The notes under the pieces: model-generated | What the model saw: only the letters and a program-made list of their open reading frames with translations | Told to the model about the DNA's origin: nothing | The model's database searches: none | NCBI RefSeq assembly: GCF_009299835.1 | Contig: NZ_VKCZ01000003.1 | Coordinates: forward strand, 372,001 to 436,000 | Length of the DNA: 64,000 bases | From: Microlunatus speluncae | GTDB taxonomy: Bacteria > Actinomycetota > Actinomycetes > Propionibacteriales > Propionibacteriaceae | Reading direction: 5' to 3' | Translations under genes and position numbers: made by a program | Part shown: positions 42,345 to 51,157 of the stretch, in pieces | Layout of the letters: each line of letters begins with the position of its first letter | Numbering within the stretch: position 1 is the first letter of the stretch

Positions 42345-42766
42345 GCCCATCGAAGAACGACTCGTCCGCCCGGCGGCGGGCCGGCAACGTCGTCCTCTGG
42401 ATCCTCCAGGTGATCGCCGCACTGGGATTTCTGCTGGCGGCGCTGGGCAAGCTCACCGGGGACCCGGTGTCCGTCGCGACCTTCGACTCCCTCGGCTGGG
42501 GCCCGCCGCTGCGCTACCTGCTGGCCGGCCTCGAACTGCTCGGATCCGTTGCCCTGTTCATTCCGCGACTGACCGGCCCGGCCGCGACCGCCTTCGTCGC
42601 GCTGACGATCGGAGCCATCGCGGTGCAGCTCGGCACCGGCGGAAGTGTCGCTATGGCCGTGGCGTTGTTGATCATCTCGGCGATCGTCGCCTGGGGCCGG
42701 CGGCGCAGCACGATCGCGCTGATCGCTGCCGTACGAGAGCGTCGGCCGGCGCGCCGCGGCGACTGA
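42326..42766 (+). CDS. DoxX-family membrane protein
   Basis: 146 residues with four membrane helices: VVLWILQVIAALGFLLAALG, YLLAGLELLGSVALFIPRL, ATAFVALTIGAIAVQLGTGG and VAMAVALLIISAIVAWGRR. The GKLTGDP segment after helix one and the GLELLGSVAL helix are characteristic of DoxX-like proteins, linked to redox or quinone stress. TACAGT stands six bases before the ATG, so the mRNA is leaderless, with operators on either side. Confidence 0.83.
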   Translation: MNYTSYSPSKNDSSARRRAGNVVLWILQVIAALGFLLAALGKLTGDPVSVATFDSLGWGPPLRYLLAGLELLGSVALFIPRLTGPAATAFVALTIGAIAVQLGTGGSVAMAVALLIISAIVAWGRRRSTIALIAAVRERRPARRGD

Positions 42767-42939
42767 CTGTCGGTGCGGCGTTCTAAGGTAAGGGCTCCGG
42801 CGTGGCCAACGCCGCACCTCCATGGCCCGACCCCAGCGCGGACCCTCGCGGAGGCAAAGGGACCCGGTCTCAGGTCGCTGTCAATCGACCATGCGTCTCG
42901 TGCGCGTTGCTGGGGAATCGGCGAGGCGCGGGAGTCCGG

Positions 42940-43914
42940 ATGACAGCCAACAGGCGTTTCAAGAAGCGGATACGGGCCCGTGCGGCACGGACCGGTGAGT
43001 CCTACACCGCTGCCCTCCGGCACTTCCGAACCGACGAAGGAGTGCCCATGTCCACCAGCCAACCCGTACGCACCGGGACCGGAGCCGTCCTGCTGCGGCT
43101 CGCCGTCGCCCGGACCACCCTGCGCGAGGACCCCGGAGATCCGGCCGGCTTCCGGGCCGCCGGCGATGAGGTCCGGATGCTGCTCGGTCGAGCGAAGGAG
43201 CAGGGGGCCCGGCTCGTGCAGTTCCAGGAAGGAACCCTCTGCTTCCCGGCCAAACGGCGGCTCTCGACTGACCCCGACCGGATGGCCGAGGCCGACTGGA
43301 GCAGGTTCAACTGGGACGCGCTCGCCGCGGAGCTCCGATCGATCGTGGCGACCGCCGCTCGGCTGAGGATCTGGACCGTGCTCGGTGTGCCCCGGGCGAG
43401 GGTCGGTGCGCGGCCGTACACGGGACTGCTGGTGATCGACGACACCGGCGCCACGGCCGGCTACTACCGGGAGCGGATCCTGTCTCGGACCAAGGCCGAC
43501 TTTCTTTACCAGGCTGGGAAAGACGGCCTGGTGATCGAGGTCGACGGCGTTCGGATCGGGCTCGCCTCCGGGGTCGAGGGTCTGTTCTCCCGGGTCTCCG
43601 AGCAGTACGCGGAGCAGGCCGCCGACCTGGTGCTGGTCTCGACCGGCGGCCGCGGCGAAGCGAAGCAGGGTCGGTCGCTGCTCGAGCACACGATCGCCCA
43701 GGCTCGCGGCAACCTGCTCTGGCTCGGCGCCGCTTCCGGTGGTGATCAGGACCCGGCCGGGGGTGTGGTCTCGCCCGGTGGCGACTGGCTGGCCCGGCTC
43801 CCGACCGGCGACGGCCCGAGCCTGGCCGTGGCGGACGTGACCGATTCGCTGGACCCGACCGCCAAGGCCTGGCATCGGGAGGGCGCGCGTCGACTCGCGT
43901 ACACAGGCAGCTAG
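42940..43914 (+). CDS. Nitrilase-fold protein lacking catalytic Lys and Cys, with RHH-like N-terminus
   Basis: 324 residues. The first 35 residues (NRRFKKRIRARAARTGESYT) resemble a short ribbon-helix-helix-like segment. The rest follows the carbon-nitrogen hydrolase fold: QFQEGTLCFP holds the catalytic glutamate, but the lysine position reads GYYRERIL (K to E) and the cysteine position reads IGLASGVEGLF (C to G). It is therefore predicted to be catalytically dead and may bind a ligand or act as a sensor. A 20-bp hairpin terminator follows. The start at 42940 is uncertain; an open frame extends upstream. Confidence 0.75.
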   Translation: MTANRRFKKRIRARAARTGESYTAALRHFRTDEGVPMSTSQPVRTGTGAVLLRLAVARTTLREDPGDPAGFRAAGDEVRMLLGRAKEQGARLVQFQEGTLCFPAKRRLSTDPDRMAEADWSRFNWDALAAELRSIVATAARLRIWTVLGVPRARVGARPYTGLLVIDDTGATAGYYRERILSRTKADFLYQAGKDGLVIEVDGVRIGLASGVEGLFSRVSEQYAEQAADLVLVSTGGRGEAKQGRSLLEHTIAQARGNLLWLGAASGGDQDPAGGVVSPGGDWLARLPTGDGPSLAVADVTDSLDPTAKAWHREGARRLAYTGS

Positions 43915-43920
43915 CCACGA

Positions 43921-43967
43921 CGGCCGGGCGGCGGATCGACACGCGTCGTCGATCCGCCGCTCGGCCG
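43921..43967 (+). terminator. 20-bp hairpin after the nitrilase-like gene
   Basis: Arms 43921-43940 and 43948-43967 pair with one mismatch around a 7-base loop (ACGCGTC), starting seven bases after the stop. There is no U-run. Confidence 0.7.
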
Positions 43968-44014
43968 AGGCTCGACAGACGGAGGTCGAGCGGTGAAGGA
44001 TCAACGTCTGGCCC

Positions 44015-44803
44015 ATGGATCTGGAGGCGGCGGTGGCCCATCTGCTCGCGGACGAAGACGGCATGACGGTCTACTTCGGCTGTCCCGACCAGGTCGACGG
44101 TCGGGACGGGAAGGCGGCGCTGGCCGATTTCTACGGCGCCCTGCTCGGCTGGCCGCGCCGGGATGCCTGGGGGACCCCGTTCCTGTCCAAGGACCCCAAG
44201 TTCCGGATCGGCTTCGACCGCGACGGCTGGTCGGACCTTCGTCCGCCGCGCTGGGGCGATCCGGAGCATCCACAACAGCTCCACTTCGACTTCGCTGTGC
44301 CGGAGCTGGCCCCCGCCGACGAGCGCGCCGCGGCGGCCGGGGCGACCCTGCTGCACGACGAAGCCGGCCACCGCAGTTACGCCGATCCGGTCGGGCACGC
44401 GTTCTGTCTCTACCCGGATCCGCGCCGAGCCGAGGCCGGGCCGGCGGTCGCCCGGCTGGTGTACGACTGCTTCAGCCCACGCTCCCTGGCAACCTTCTAC
44501 CAGGCCTTCCTCGGCGTCGCGGACCGACTCGAGGACTCACCGAACCGGGTAGTGATCAACTTGGCCGACGACGAGTTGCCCGACCTGGCCTTCCACCAGG
44601 CCCAGGTCCCCGCACCCCGCTGGCCCGATCCCGCCTATCCGGCCCAACTGCACGCCGACTACCGCTTCAGTGTTGATCATGAACTGCCGCACTTCCAGAC
44701 CCCGGCCGGCCGAGCCGCCATCCAACGCGCCGAACAGCTCGGTGCCATCTACCTGCAGCACGTCGTCTACGCCGACCCGGCCGGACACCCGTTCTGCTTC
44801 TGA
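44015..44803 (+). CDS. VOC (glyoxalase/bleomycin-resistance fold) protein, two modules
   Basis: 262 residues with two VOC half-domains. The first includes LADFYGALLGW and QLHFDFAVPELAPADERAAA ending in ADPVGHAFCLYP; the second repeats as TFYQAFLGVADRL and ADPAGHPFCF. The DPxGHPFCF endings supply a typical metal-side residue. Functions range from dioxygenases to binding proteins, and this one cannot be assigned. The start is uncertain; a methionine at MTVYFGCP is possible. Confidence 0.85.
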   Translation: MDLEAAVAHLLADEDGMTVYFGCPDQVDGRDGKAALADFYGALLGWPRRDAWGTPFLSKDPKFRIGFDRDGWSDLRPPRWGDPEHPQQLHFDFAVPELAPADERAAAAGATLLHDEAGHRSYADPVGHAFCLYPDPRRAEAGPAVARLVYDCFSPRSLATFYQAFLGVADRLEDSPNRVVINLADDELPDLAFHQAQVPAPRWPDPAYPAQLHADYRFSVDHELPHFQTPAGRAAIQRAEQLGAIYLQHVVYADPAGHPFCF

Positions 44804-44808
44804 GCTCG

Positions 44809-47499
44809 CTAGCGAGTCTTGGTCCACCCATCGACTCGATCACGATGCGCGGTGATCCACTGCTCAGCCACCTTGGCCGGCTCAACTCCGTCGTCGCAGG
44901 CCTTGATGAAGCCGTTGACGTCGTGGGTGTCGAAGCCGATCCGGGCCAGGATCCGGTCCGCCGTCGGCGACAGCGCCGCGACCTCGGCGGATCGCGCGAC
45001 CGAGGCGTCCACCTCCTTGGCGGCGGTCTCGCCGGGCACGTCACCGAGCCGGCGCAGCGCGTACTTCTCGTGAATGCCATCGGGCACATAGCCGTAGAAC
45101 AGTGATGGTCGACCGGTCTTGGCGTCCTCGGCCAGCTTCGCCTTGAAGATCGTTTCCGAATAGGCCTCGCCGATCATCGTCGGAACTCCGTTGTCGAGCC
45201 AGGTCTTGAGGCTTTCGGTGGTCGACCAGCCGCGCGCCCCGATCCACATCTCCCCGCGCCCGTCGCCGGTGGTGTCGAACAGAGCCGCCACCGCCGGATC
45301 CGTCAGGGAGTTCAGATCCTTGACGAGACCGCGCGTCCGCTGGTCGTCCAGGATGTAGATGCCCTGGGTTGCCGCATAGTGATGATCACTGAGCCGTACG
45401 GCCCCGGACTCGATCGCTTCGCGGACTGCGATGTTCTGATTCTGCAGCCACAGATCGGGATGGACCTGGATCTTGGCGTCCTTCTTGATCAACTCCGAGA
45501 CCGCGGTGGTGTGGTCGACCTTCTCGACCGTCACGCTGATGTCCTGGGCCTCGAGCGTTGATTTGATGATCTCGGCCGCGACCGTGGCGCCGGCCCATCC
45601 CGGATCGGCGATGACGATGGTCCGCGCGTCGCCGCCCGGGTCGAGCGAACCCTGGCTCTCGCCGGGCCGGGGTGCGGCGACCCCACCGGCGCCCGGTCCG
45701 GCGACCGAGGAGATGGGCAGCACGATCACCGCCAAGATCACCAACGCGGCGGTGCCCAGATAGAAGGAGTTGAACAGCCGGCTCCCGGGAAAGTTCCGGA
45801 CGACCTCGATCCGCCCGTCCGCGGTCTCGCGGCGTACGCCCCGCTTGAACTCGGCACCGGAAAGCTGTCCGGCCTCGACGACATCCGCGGGAACGTAGTA
45901 CGGCTTCCCGATCTCGCTGAAGCCCTGTTCCAGCCGGCGGAGCTGGTTGCGGAAGCCGTGGAGATTGTTCCGGTCGTAGTCGCGGATCGTGAAGATCGCC
46001 AGGAACGCGCCGGCAGCGAAGATGATCGAACCGGCCTGGCCGAACGGCGACACGTCGCGCAGCAGGAGGACGAAGACGACACTGCCGATCCCGGTCAACC
46101 AGAGCGCGGCGGTTTCGCCGATGGAGAGCCGATCCTGGTGCATCGCCAGCCAGGAACTGAAGGCGTCCCGGGCGTCCTTGCGCGCAGCCGCGTCCTGAGC
46201 CGGACCGTCCGCGAGCAGCGCCCGCAGCTTGGCCGTCTTGCTGTCCTGCTGTTCGCGATCGGTCTCGAACTCGAGATCCATCAGGCTGCGCAGGAGCTTG
46301 TCGGCCAGTTCCTTGCCGGCCGAGCCGTCGACGGCGATCAGGCGGCTGACCAGCACGGCCCGCGCATCCACCTCCTGGGTCCGGCGTCCGGCCGCGCGGG
46401 CCAGGATGAAACCGGCCAAGATCGCGAACAGGCCGGTGAGCGCCGCCGCCATCTCGGGGGCAGAGCCGATCGTCCCCGTCGGCAGGATCTGTGACGCCAA
46501 CGCCACGTACACGGTGGCGATCAAGGTCAGGGAGAGCGCGTTGGTCGAGCGTTGACTCGCGTGCAGCGTGAGATTGGAGAAGAGGATCAGCACCAGACCG
46601 ACGATCGCGATCGGGCGGACCGGCTCCTGGAACAGGACGTGCAGCAGGATGACCGACACGGCCGGCGAGAAGTACGGCAGCGACGAGAGGGTTAGCGACT
46701 TGTATTCCTGGAAGGCCCAGGTCCACATCACTTCGGCGACGAGGTAGGTGCCGATCCCGATGATGGCGCACACCAACAGGACCTGGGCGTCGAAGGCGTA
46801 GAACCGCAGCCGGTGACCGGCGAGGAAGAGGACCAGCAGCACGGCGAGCAGCGAGACGACATTGGCGATCGAGATCGAATAGAAGGTGGCCAGCGGCTTC
46901 GACCTGACCCGCGTCTCGAGGGCGCTCGTCGCCTTGAACGCGAACGGGAGATAGAGGCCGCTGCCGATCGCGGCGACGAACGCCCAGACGATCTCGCCGG
47001 ACGCCTCGCCCCGCGGCGACGCCCCCACGTTGGCGACACCGATCGCGACAGCACCGAGGAACGAAGCGCCGATCAGCAACCACTGATTGGGTTTGAGCTT
47101 TCCGGCCGTTCCCGGCGAGATGAGCCGGATCGCGATGGCCGCGATCAGCGGCCAGGTGAAGGCGATGACGGTGGCGTCGGCCTTGGCCGTGCCGTACAGC
47201 GCCCGGTAGAAGCCGTAGTACCACATGGCCAGGAACAGCCCGGACAGTCCAGCCCAGAGGATCGCCTTGCCCGTCGTCCGGCCGCCCCGCACCACGGCGA
47301 CGGAGCGCTTCCAGAAGATTGCGGCAACGAGCAGGCTGGTCAGGACGGAGATCGCTCCGGCCACGACGTACACCTCGGCGTAGTCACCGCGATCACCGAT
47401 GACGGAGATCAGGACCGGCTTCAGGGACCAGAACGCGACGGCCGCGACAGCAGCGATCGTGATGGCCGCAGTCGTCGCTTTCCCGGCAGAACGATTCAT
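44809..47499 (-). CDS. Fusion of an EamA-type transporter with a glycine-betaine-type (OpuAC) binding domain
   Basis: 896 residues. Residues 1-310 form about ten helices of an EamA/DMT drug-metabolite transporter (AFWSLKPVLISVI at the start, LPYFSPAVSVILLHVLF at the end of the repeat). Residues 315-600 hold further helices and two cytoplasmic segments of unknown type (ELADKLLRSLMDLEFETDRE). After a last helix (LVILAVIVLPISS) residues 625-820 form a complete OpuAC/ProX-like quaternary-amine-binding domain (VIADPGWAGATVAAEIIKST; IQVHPDLWLQNQNIAV; GDGRGEMWIGARGWSTTES). The protein probably binds and moves a quaternary amine. No ABC ATPase is adjacent. An upstream start at 47586 is possible. Confidence 0.85.
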   Translation of the reverse strand: MNRSAGKATTAAITIAAVAAVAFWSLKPVLISVIGDRGDYAEVYVVAGAISVLTSLLVAAIFWKRSVAVVRGGRTTGKAILWAGLSGLFLAMWYYGFYRALYGTAKADATVIAFTWPLIAAIAIRLISPGTAGKLKPNQWLLIGASFLGAVAIGVANVGASPRGEASGEIVWAFVAAIGSGLYLPFAFKATSALETRVRSKPLATFYSISIANVVSLLAVLLVLFLAGHRLRFYAFDAQVLLVCAIIGIGTYLVAEVMWTWAFQEYKSLTLSSLPYFSPAVSVILLHVLFQEPVRPIAIVGLVLILFSNLTLHASQRSTNALSLTLIATVYVALASQILPTGTIGSAPEMAAALTGLFAILAGFILARAAGRRTQEVDARAVLVSRLIAVDGSAGKELADKLLRSLMDLEFETDREQQDSKTAKLRALLADGPAQDAAARKDARDAFSSWLAMHQDRLSIGETAALWLTGIGSVVFVLLLRDVSPFGQAGSIIFAAGAFLAIFTIRDYDRNNLHGFRNQLRRLEQGFSEIGKPYYVPADVVEAGQLSGAEFKRGVRRETADGRIEVVRNFPGSRLFNSFYLGTAALVILAVIVLPISSVAGPGAGGVAAPRPGESQGSLDPGGDARTIVIADPGWAGATVAAEIIKSTLEAQDISVTVEKVDHTTAVSELIKKDAKIQVHPDLWLQNQNIAVREAIESGAVRLSDHHYAATQGIYILDDQRTRGLVKDLNSLTDPAVAALFDTTGDGRGEMWIGARGWSTTESLKTWLDNGVPTMIGEAYSETIFKAKLAEDAKTGRPSLFYGYVPDGIHEKYALRRLGDVPGETAAKEVDASVARSAEVAALSPTADRILARIGFDTHDVNGFIKACDDGVEPAKVAEQWITAHRDRVDGWTKTR

Positions 47500-47612
47500 C
47501 CGCACCCGACTCCCAGCGCTCGTCCGTCGCGCCGTCGTCAGCCGACGAACCGTCCGCTCGGGCGGCGCCGCCTGCGAGTCTGACATGCCCGCAAGGTCAT
47601 GCACCCAATCAG

Positions 47613-47697
47613 CGGAGGATAGGGGATTCGAACCCCTGAGGGCTTGCACCCAACCCGCTTTCCAAGCGAGCGCCATAGGCCACTAGGCGAATCCTCC
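47613..47697 (-). tRNA. tRNA-Ser (anticodon GGA)
   Basis: A class II tRNA read on the minus strand. The acceptor GGAGGAT pairs with ATCCTCC, the anticodon loop TTGGAAA (anticodon GGA) is closed by CGCT/AGCG, there is a long variable arm, and the T-arm contains GGGGTTCGAATCCCC. The discriminator is G with no encoded CCA. Confidence 0.97.
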
Positions 47698-47734
47698 GCG
47701 CGGAAGATTACCCGGTGCGGTGCGGAACGGCGAA

Positions 47735-48223
47735 TCAGCTTTCCGGGTCGTCGTCCCGCTTGCCCTCCAGCCGGCGCCGTTCCTCGCGGTCGAGGTGCTT
47801 GCGGTGGTCGTCGCTCTGCTTCTGCAGGTTGGCGAAGAGGGCGGAGACGGCGATCGGGATGAAGATCAGGAACCAGTTGTGCCAGCCGATGGCGAACAGC
47901 AGCAGCAGGGTGACCGGCCAGATCACCGCGGTGACGATCCCGATGGTGTTGATCAGGCGCGGGGAGTGCGGCAGGCCGGCCGGCTCGACGGCCGCGGGTC
48001 TCGCCGGATCGGGCACGGCCAGCTCCCGGCCAGGGCGTGGGGCGGGGAGGTCGGCGAACAGTTTGTCCAGCTCGGGTTGGGTCCGGGCCACCAGCGCGGC
48101 GGTCATCCGCTCGTCGAACTCGGCCTGGTCCAGCCGGCCTTGGGCTAGATGCTCACGCAGGTATTCCGTCGCCTGGTCGCGCTCGGAATCGCCGATGCGA
48201 GGGGCTGGAACTGGCTCGGTCAC
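47735..48223 (-). CDS. DUF1707 protein with two membrane helices
   Basis: 162 residues. The N-terminal DUF1707 (SHOCT-like) domain reads IGDSERDQATEYLREHLAQG then RLDQAEFDERMTAALVARTQ, common in actinobacterial membrane proteins and thought to mediate oligomerisation. A proline-rich linker leads to two membrane helices (IGIVTAVIWPVTLLLLFAIG and FLIFIPIAVSALFANL) and a charged tail. It is a single gene between tRNA-Ser and the SRP RNA. Confidence 0.85.
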   Translation of the reverse strand: MTEPVPAPRIGDSERDQATEYLREHLAQGRLDQAEFDERMTAALVARTQPELDKLFADLPAPRPGRELAVPDPARPAAVEPAGLPHSPRLINTIGIVTAVIWPVTLLLLFAIGWHNWFLIFIPIAVSALFANLQKQSDDHRKHLDREERRRLEGKRDDDPES

Positions 48224-48289
48224 CAGACCAGTATGTCCAACCGCGGGAGCCGACTGGCGTCCACTGCCCGATCACGTACACTCGTCCCT

Positions 48290-48377
48290 GGTCCCCCGCG
48301 TGGCGATACCTTTCCCAACTCCCCCAGGGCCGGAAGGCAGCAAGGGTAAGAGAGCTCTTTCGGGTGCGCGGGGGATC
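48290..48377 (+). ncRNA. ffs: Small signal recognition particle RNA (4.5S-like)
   Basis: The universal SRP-RNA apical signature GGGCCGGAAGGCAGCAAGGG lies at 48334-48353. The flanks CCCCCGCG (48293-48300) and CGCGGGGG (48367-48374) close the long hairpin. A promoter-like TACACT (48277-48282) lies seven bases before the 5' end. The RNA binds Ffh and targets membrane proteins. The ends are estimated to within a few bases. Confidence 0.92.
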
Positions 48378-48418
48378 TTCGTTGTCCCGGTGTCGGTGCC
48401 GCCCTCTAGCCTCGGTGC

Positions 48419-49603
48419 GTGCTCACTATCGACACCGCGCAGCGGCGGCACCGGCTGCAGCGCCGGCACGGGCTGATCCCCGGTCCCAGTGCGACGGTCG
48501 CCGAGGCGGCCGCGGCGATCGTCGTGGTGCACGCCACCGATCCGGCCACCGTCTACCTGTCCCTGCTGGCCCGCTGCCCGGACGCCAAGCTCGACGACAT
48601 CTCCACCGCGCTGTACGAAGATCGTTCGCTGGTCAAGCTGATCGCGATGCGGCGGACCATGTTCGTGGTGCCGACCGGCTTCGCTCCGGTCGTGCACAGC
48701 GCGGCGGGCCGGGCGATCGCCCAGCGACTGCGGAAACAACTGGTGCAACACCTGGGCACGCACCGGACCGAGCCGGCGGTGGAAGGCGACCTCGAGGCCT
48801 GGCTGACCGACGTCGAGGCCGGCACCGAGCGCGCCGTGGACGCCCGGGGCGAGGCGCTGGCCAGCCAGCTCAGTCAGGACGAACCGAGGCTGCGGACCAC
48901 GCTGATCCCGAACGGTGACAAGTCCTACGACGTCCCGATGAAGCTCACCAGCCGGGTGCTGACCCTGATGGGGGCCGACGGCCGGGTGGTCCGCGGTCGT
49001 CCGGCCGGGACCTGGCTGTCCCGGCAGCACCGCTGGGCCTCGGTCCGATCACTCTGGCCGGGCGGGATGCCGGAGTTGGCCGAGGCCGAGGCCCAGGAGG
49101 AGTTGGTACGGCGCTGGCTGGGCGCGTTCGGGCCGGCCACGGTCGCGGACCTGAAGTGGTGGACCGGCTGGACCCTCGGCCTGACCCGGACCGTGCTGGC
49201 GCGGCTGGACGTCACAGAGGTCGACCTGGACGGCGAGGCCGGGGTGGTGCTGGCCGAGGACACGGAGCCGGAGGCGCCCGTCGCGCCCACCGCCGCCCTG
49301 CTGCCGGCGCTGGACGCGACGCCGATGGGCTGGCAGCAGCGGGAGTGGTATCTCGGGCCGCACAAGCCGGCGTTGTTCGATCGCAACGGCAACATCGGGC
49401 CGACCGTGTGGTGGGACGGCCGGATCGTCGGCGGCTGGGCCATCCGGGCCGGCGAGGTCGTCTGGCGGTTGTTGGAGGACGTCGGTGCGGAGGCGACCGA
49501 GGCGATCGGCGTCGCGGCGGCCTCCGTGCAGGATCGTCTCGGCGGAGCGACAGTGATCCCGAGCTTCCGGACCCCACTGGAGCGCGAACTCAGCGAAAGT
49601 TGA
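48419..49603 (+). CDS. Winged-helix DNA-binding-domain protein (HTH_42/AlkZ-like)
   Basis: 394 residues. The family (DUF1006/HTH_42) includes AlkZ, a DNA glycosylase that repairs interstrand crosslinks. Features include RRTMFVVPTGFAPVVHSAAG, RVLTLMGADGRVVRGRPAGT and near the end MGWQQREWYLG with NIGPTVWWDGRIVGGWA. The catalytic QxQ of AlkZ is not certain here (WQQ at a similar position), so activity is unclear. TAGCCT lies six bases before the GTG start: leaderless. The following SDR gene begins after two bases. Confidence 0.83.
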   Translation: MLTIDTAQRRHRLQRRHGLIPGPSATVAEAAAAIVVVHATDPATVYLSLLARCPDAKLDDISTALYEDRSLVKLIAMRRTMFVVPTGFAPVVHSAAGRAIAQRLRKQLVQHLGTHRTEPAVEGDLEAWLTDVEAGTERAVDARGEALASQLSQDEPRLRTTLIPNGDKSYDVPMKLTSRVLTLMGADGRVVRGRPAGTWLSRQHRWASVRSLWPGGMPELAEAEAQEELVRRWLGAFGPATVADLKWWTGWTLGLTRTVLARLDVTEVDLDGEAGVVLAEDTEPEAPVAPTAALLPALDATPMGWQQREWYLGPHKPALFDRNGNIGPTVWWDGRIVGGWAIRAGEVVWRLLEDVGAEATEAIGVAAASVQDRLGGATVIPSFRTPLERELSES

Positions 49604-49605
49604 TC

Positions 49606-50379
49606 ATGACGACGGAGGGAGCGGCGGTGCCGCGGCGGGCGATCGACGACGGGGTGGCTTTGGTCACCGGGGCGGGCCGCGGGCTGGGCCGGGTGATCGC
49701 GCAACGACTGGCCGCGGACGGCTGGGCGGTGGCGGTCAACGATCTCCGGGACGGCCCGGCGGAGGAGACGGCGGCGGCGATCCGCGCCGCGGGCGGCCGG
49801 GCCGAGGCGTTCGCCGCCGACGTCACCGACGAGGCCGCGGTCGCCGGACTGGCGGTCGCGGTCGAGACCCGGCTCGGTCCGGTCGCGGTCAGTGTCGCCA
49901 ACGCCTCGGGGCCGCAGCCGTCGATCCGGCTGGCCGACCTCGACTGGGCCGACGTGCTCGGCCACCTCGAGTTCTTCGTCAAGAGTCCGCTGCTGCTGGC
50001 CAAGGCCTTCGTGCCGCAGATGCGTCGCGCCGGCTACGGCCGGCTGATCCACCTCGGCTCGGACCTGTTCGACCGCGGCAGCCCGGGCTGGTCGGGTTAC
50101 ATGGCGGCGAAGGGCGCGTTGCTCGGCCTGACCCGCGGCTGGGCGACTGAGCTCGGCCGGGACGAGATCACGGTCAATCTCATCGCCCCGGGCTGGATCC
50201 CGGTCGAACGGCACGGCGACGTCTCCGCAGCGGCGGAGGACTGGTTGGAGCGGCAGGACCTGGCCCGCTGGGGCACCCCGGCCGACATCGCCGGGACCGT
50301 TTCCTTCCTGGCCTCCACCGACGCCGGCTTCATCACCGGCCAGCGGGTCACCGTCAACGGTGGCTTCCACTACCTCTGA
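49606..50379 (+). CDS. Short-chain dehydrogenase/reductase
   Basis: 257 residues, classical SDR length. The cofactor motif TGAGRGLG is near residue 22, NAS replaces the usual NAG, the catalytic serine region is HLGSDLF and the YMAAKG motif (YxxxK) follows. The end GFITGQRVTVNGGFHYL is typical. It reduces or oxidises an unknown alcohol or ketone using NAD(P). It starts two bases after the winged-helix gene, so the two are co-transcribed. Confidence 0.92.
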   Translation: MTTEGAAVPRRAIDDGVALVTGAGRGLGRVIAQRLAADGWAVAVNDLRDGPAEETAAAIRAAGGRAEAFAADVTDEAAVAGLAVAVETRLGPVAVSVANASGPQPSIRLADLDWADVLGHLEFFVKSPLLLAKAFVPQMRRAGYGRLIHLGSDLFDRGSPGWSGYMAAKGALLGLTRGWATELGRDEITVNLIAPGWIPVERHGDVSAAAEDWLERQDLARWGTPADIAGTVSFLASTDAGFITGQRVTVNGGFHYL

Positions 50380-50402
50380 CCGCCGTGATCGGAGCCGATC
50401 GA

Positions 50403-51047
50403 TCAGGCGACGCCGACGCCCGCGCCGACTCCGGAGGCGGGCCGGTAGCGCGACAACAACGGCGCCAGGGCCCGCACCCCGGCGTCCTTCGGAAACAGCT
50501 CGGCGTTGATCCCGGTGGCCCGGGCCGCCTCGACGTTGATCTTGTTGTCGTCGAGGAACAACACCTGCTCGGCCGGGGTGTGGATCCGGTGCATGATCTC
50601 GGTGAAGAACGCCCGGCTCGGTTTCGCCGCTCCCAGCTCGCAGGAGTAGAACTGATCATCCAGACCGTCGGCGTACCAGGGAAGTGAGCGCATCACGTCC
50701 AGCCGGTGGTTCTGCTGGTTGGTCGCCAGATAGCAGCGGATCCCGCCCCGTCGCAGCCGTTGGATCGCGGTGATCATCCGCTGATCGATGATGATCAAAT
50801 CCCAGACGGAGAGGACCTCCTCGACCGGCCGGTCGACCTGCCAGCGATCGAGCACCCGCTGCAACGCCTGGCCGAAATCGCCGCCGGTGAGCACCGGCAG
50901 CTCGGCCTCGAACACCTCTTCGATGAAGGTCTCCGCGGCTTCCGGGGCAACACAGGAACCGAGTCGCGCCCGCCAGTCCGGATGCGCCCGTTGAACCACT
51001 CCGTCCGCGTCGAACAGAATGGCCGAAATCCCCGCAGAATCGCCCAC
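50403..51047 (-). CDS. HAD-family hydrolase
   Basis: 214 residues. Motif I is LFDADGVVQ, in which the usual DxD is retained (the two aspartates), motif II is LATNQQN, motif III is the lysine in LGAAKPSRAFF, and motif IV is VLFLDDNKINVEAA. The cap is a small helical bundle as in haloacid-dehalogenase/phosphatase subfamily I. The tail (GVGAGVGVA) is low complexity. The GTG at 51047 is the chosen start. The substrate is unknown. Confidence 0.9.
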   Translation of the reverse strand: MGDSAGISAILFDADGVVQRAHPDWRARLGSCVAPEAAETFIEEVFEAELPVLTGGDFGQALQRVLDRWQVDRPVEEVLSVWDLIIIDQRMITAIQRLRRGGIRCYLATNQQNHRLDVMRSLPWYADGLDDQFYSCELGAAKPSRAFFTEIMHRIHTPAEQVLFLDDNKINVEAARATGINAELFPKDAGVRALAPLLSRYRPASGVGAGVGVA

Positions 51048-51157
51048 AGCACTACTTTGCCGTACGCAGGGGGTCCGAGACGAGTCCTGGTGGGTGTCGC
51101 CGAGACGGCTCGAGCGAGATGATCGAGGCTGCGAGGACGCGACTGCCGGGAGGAATC

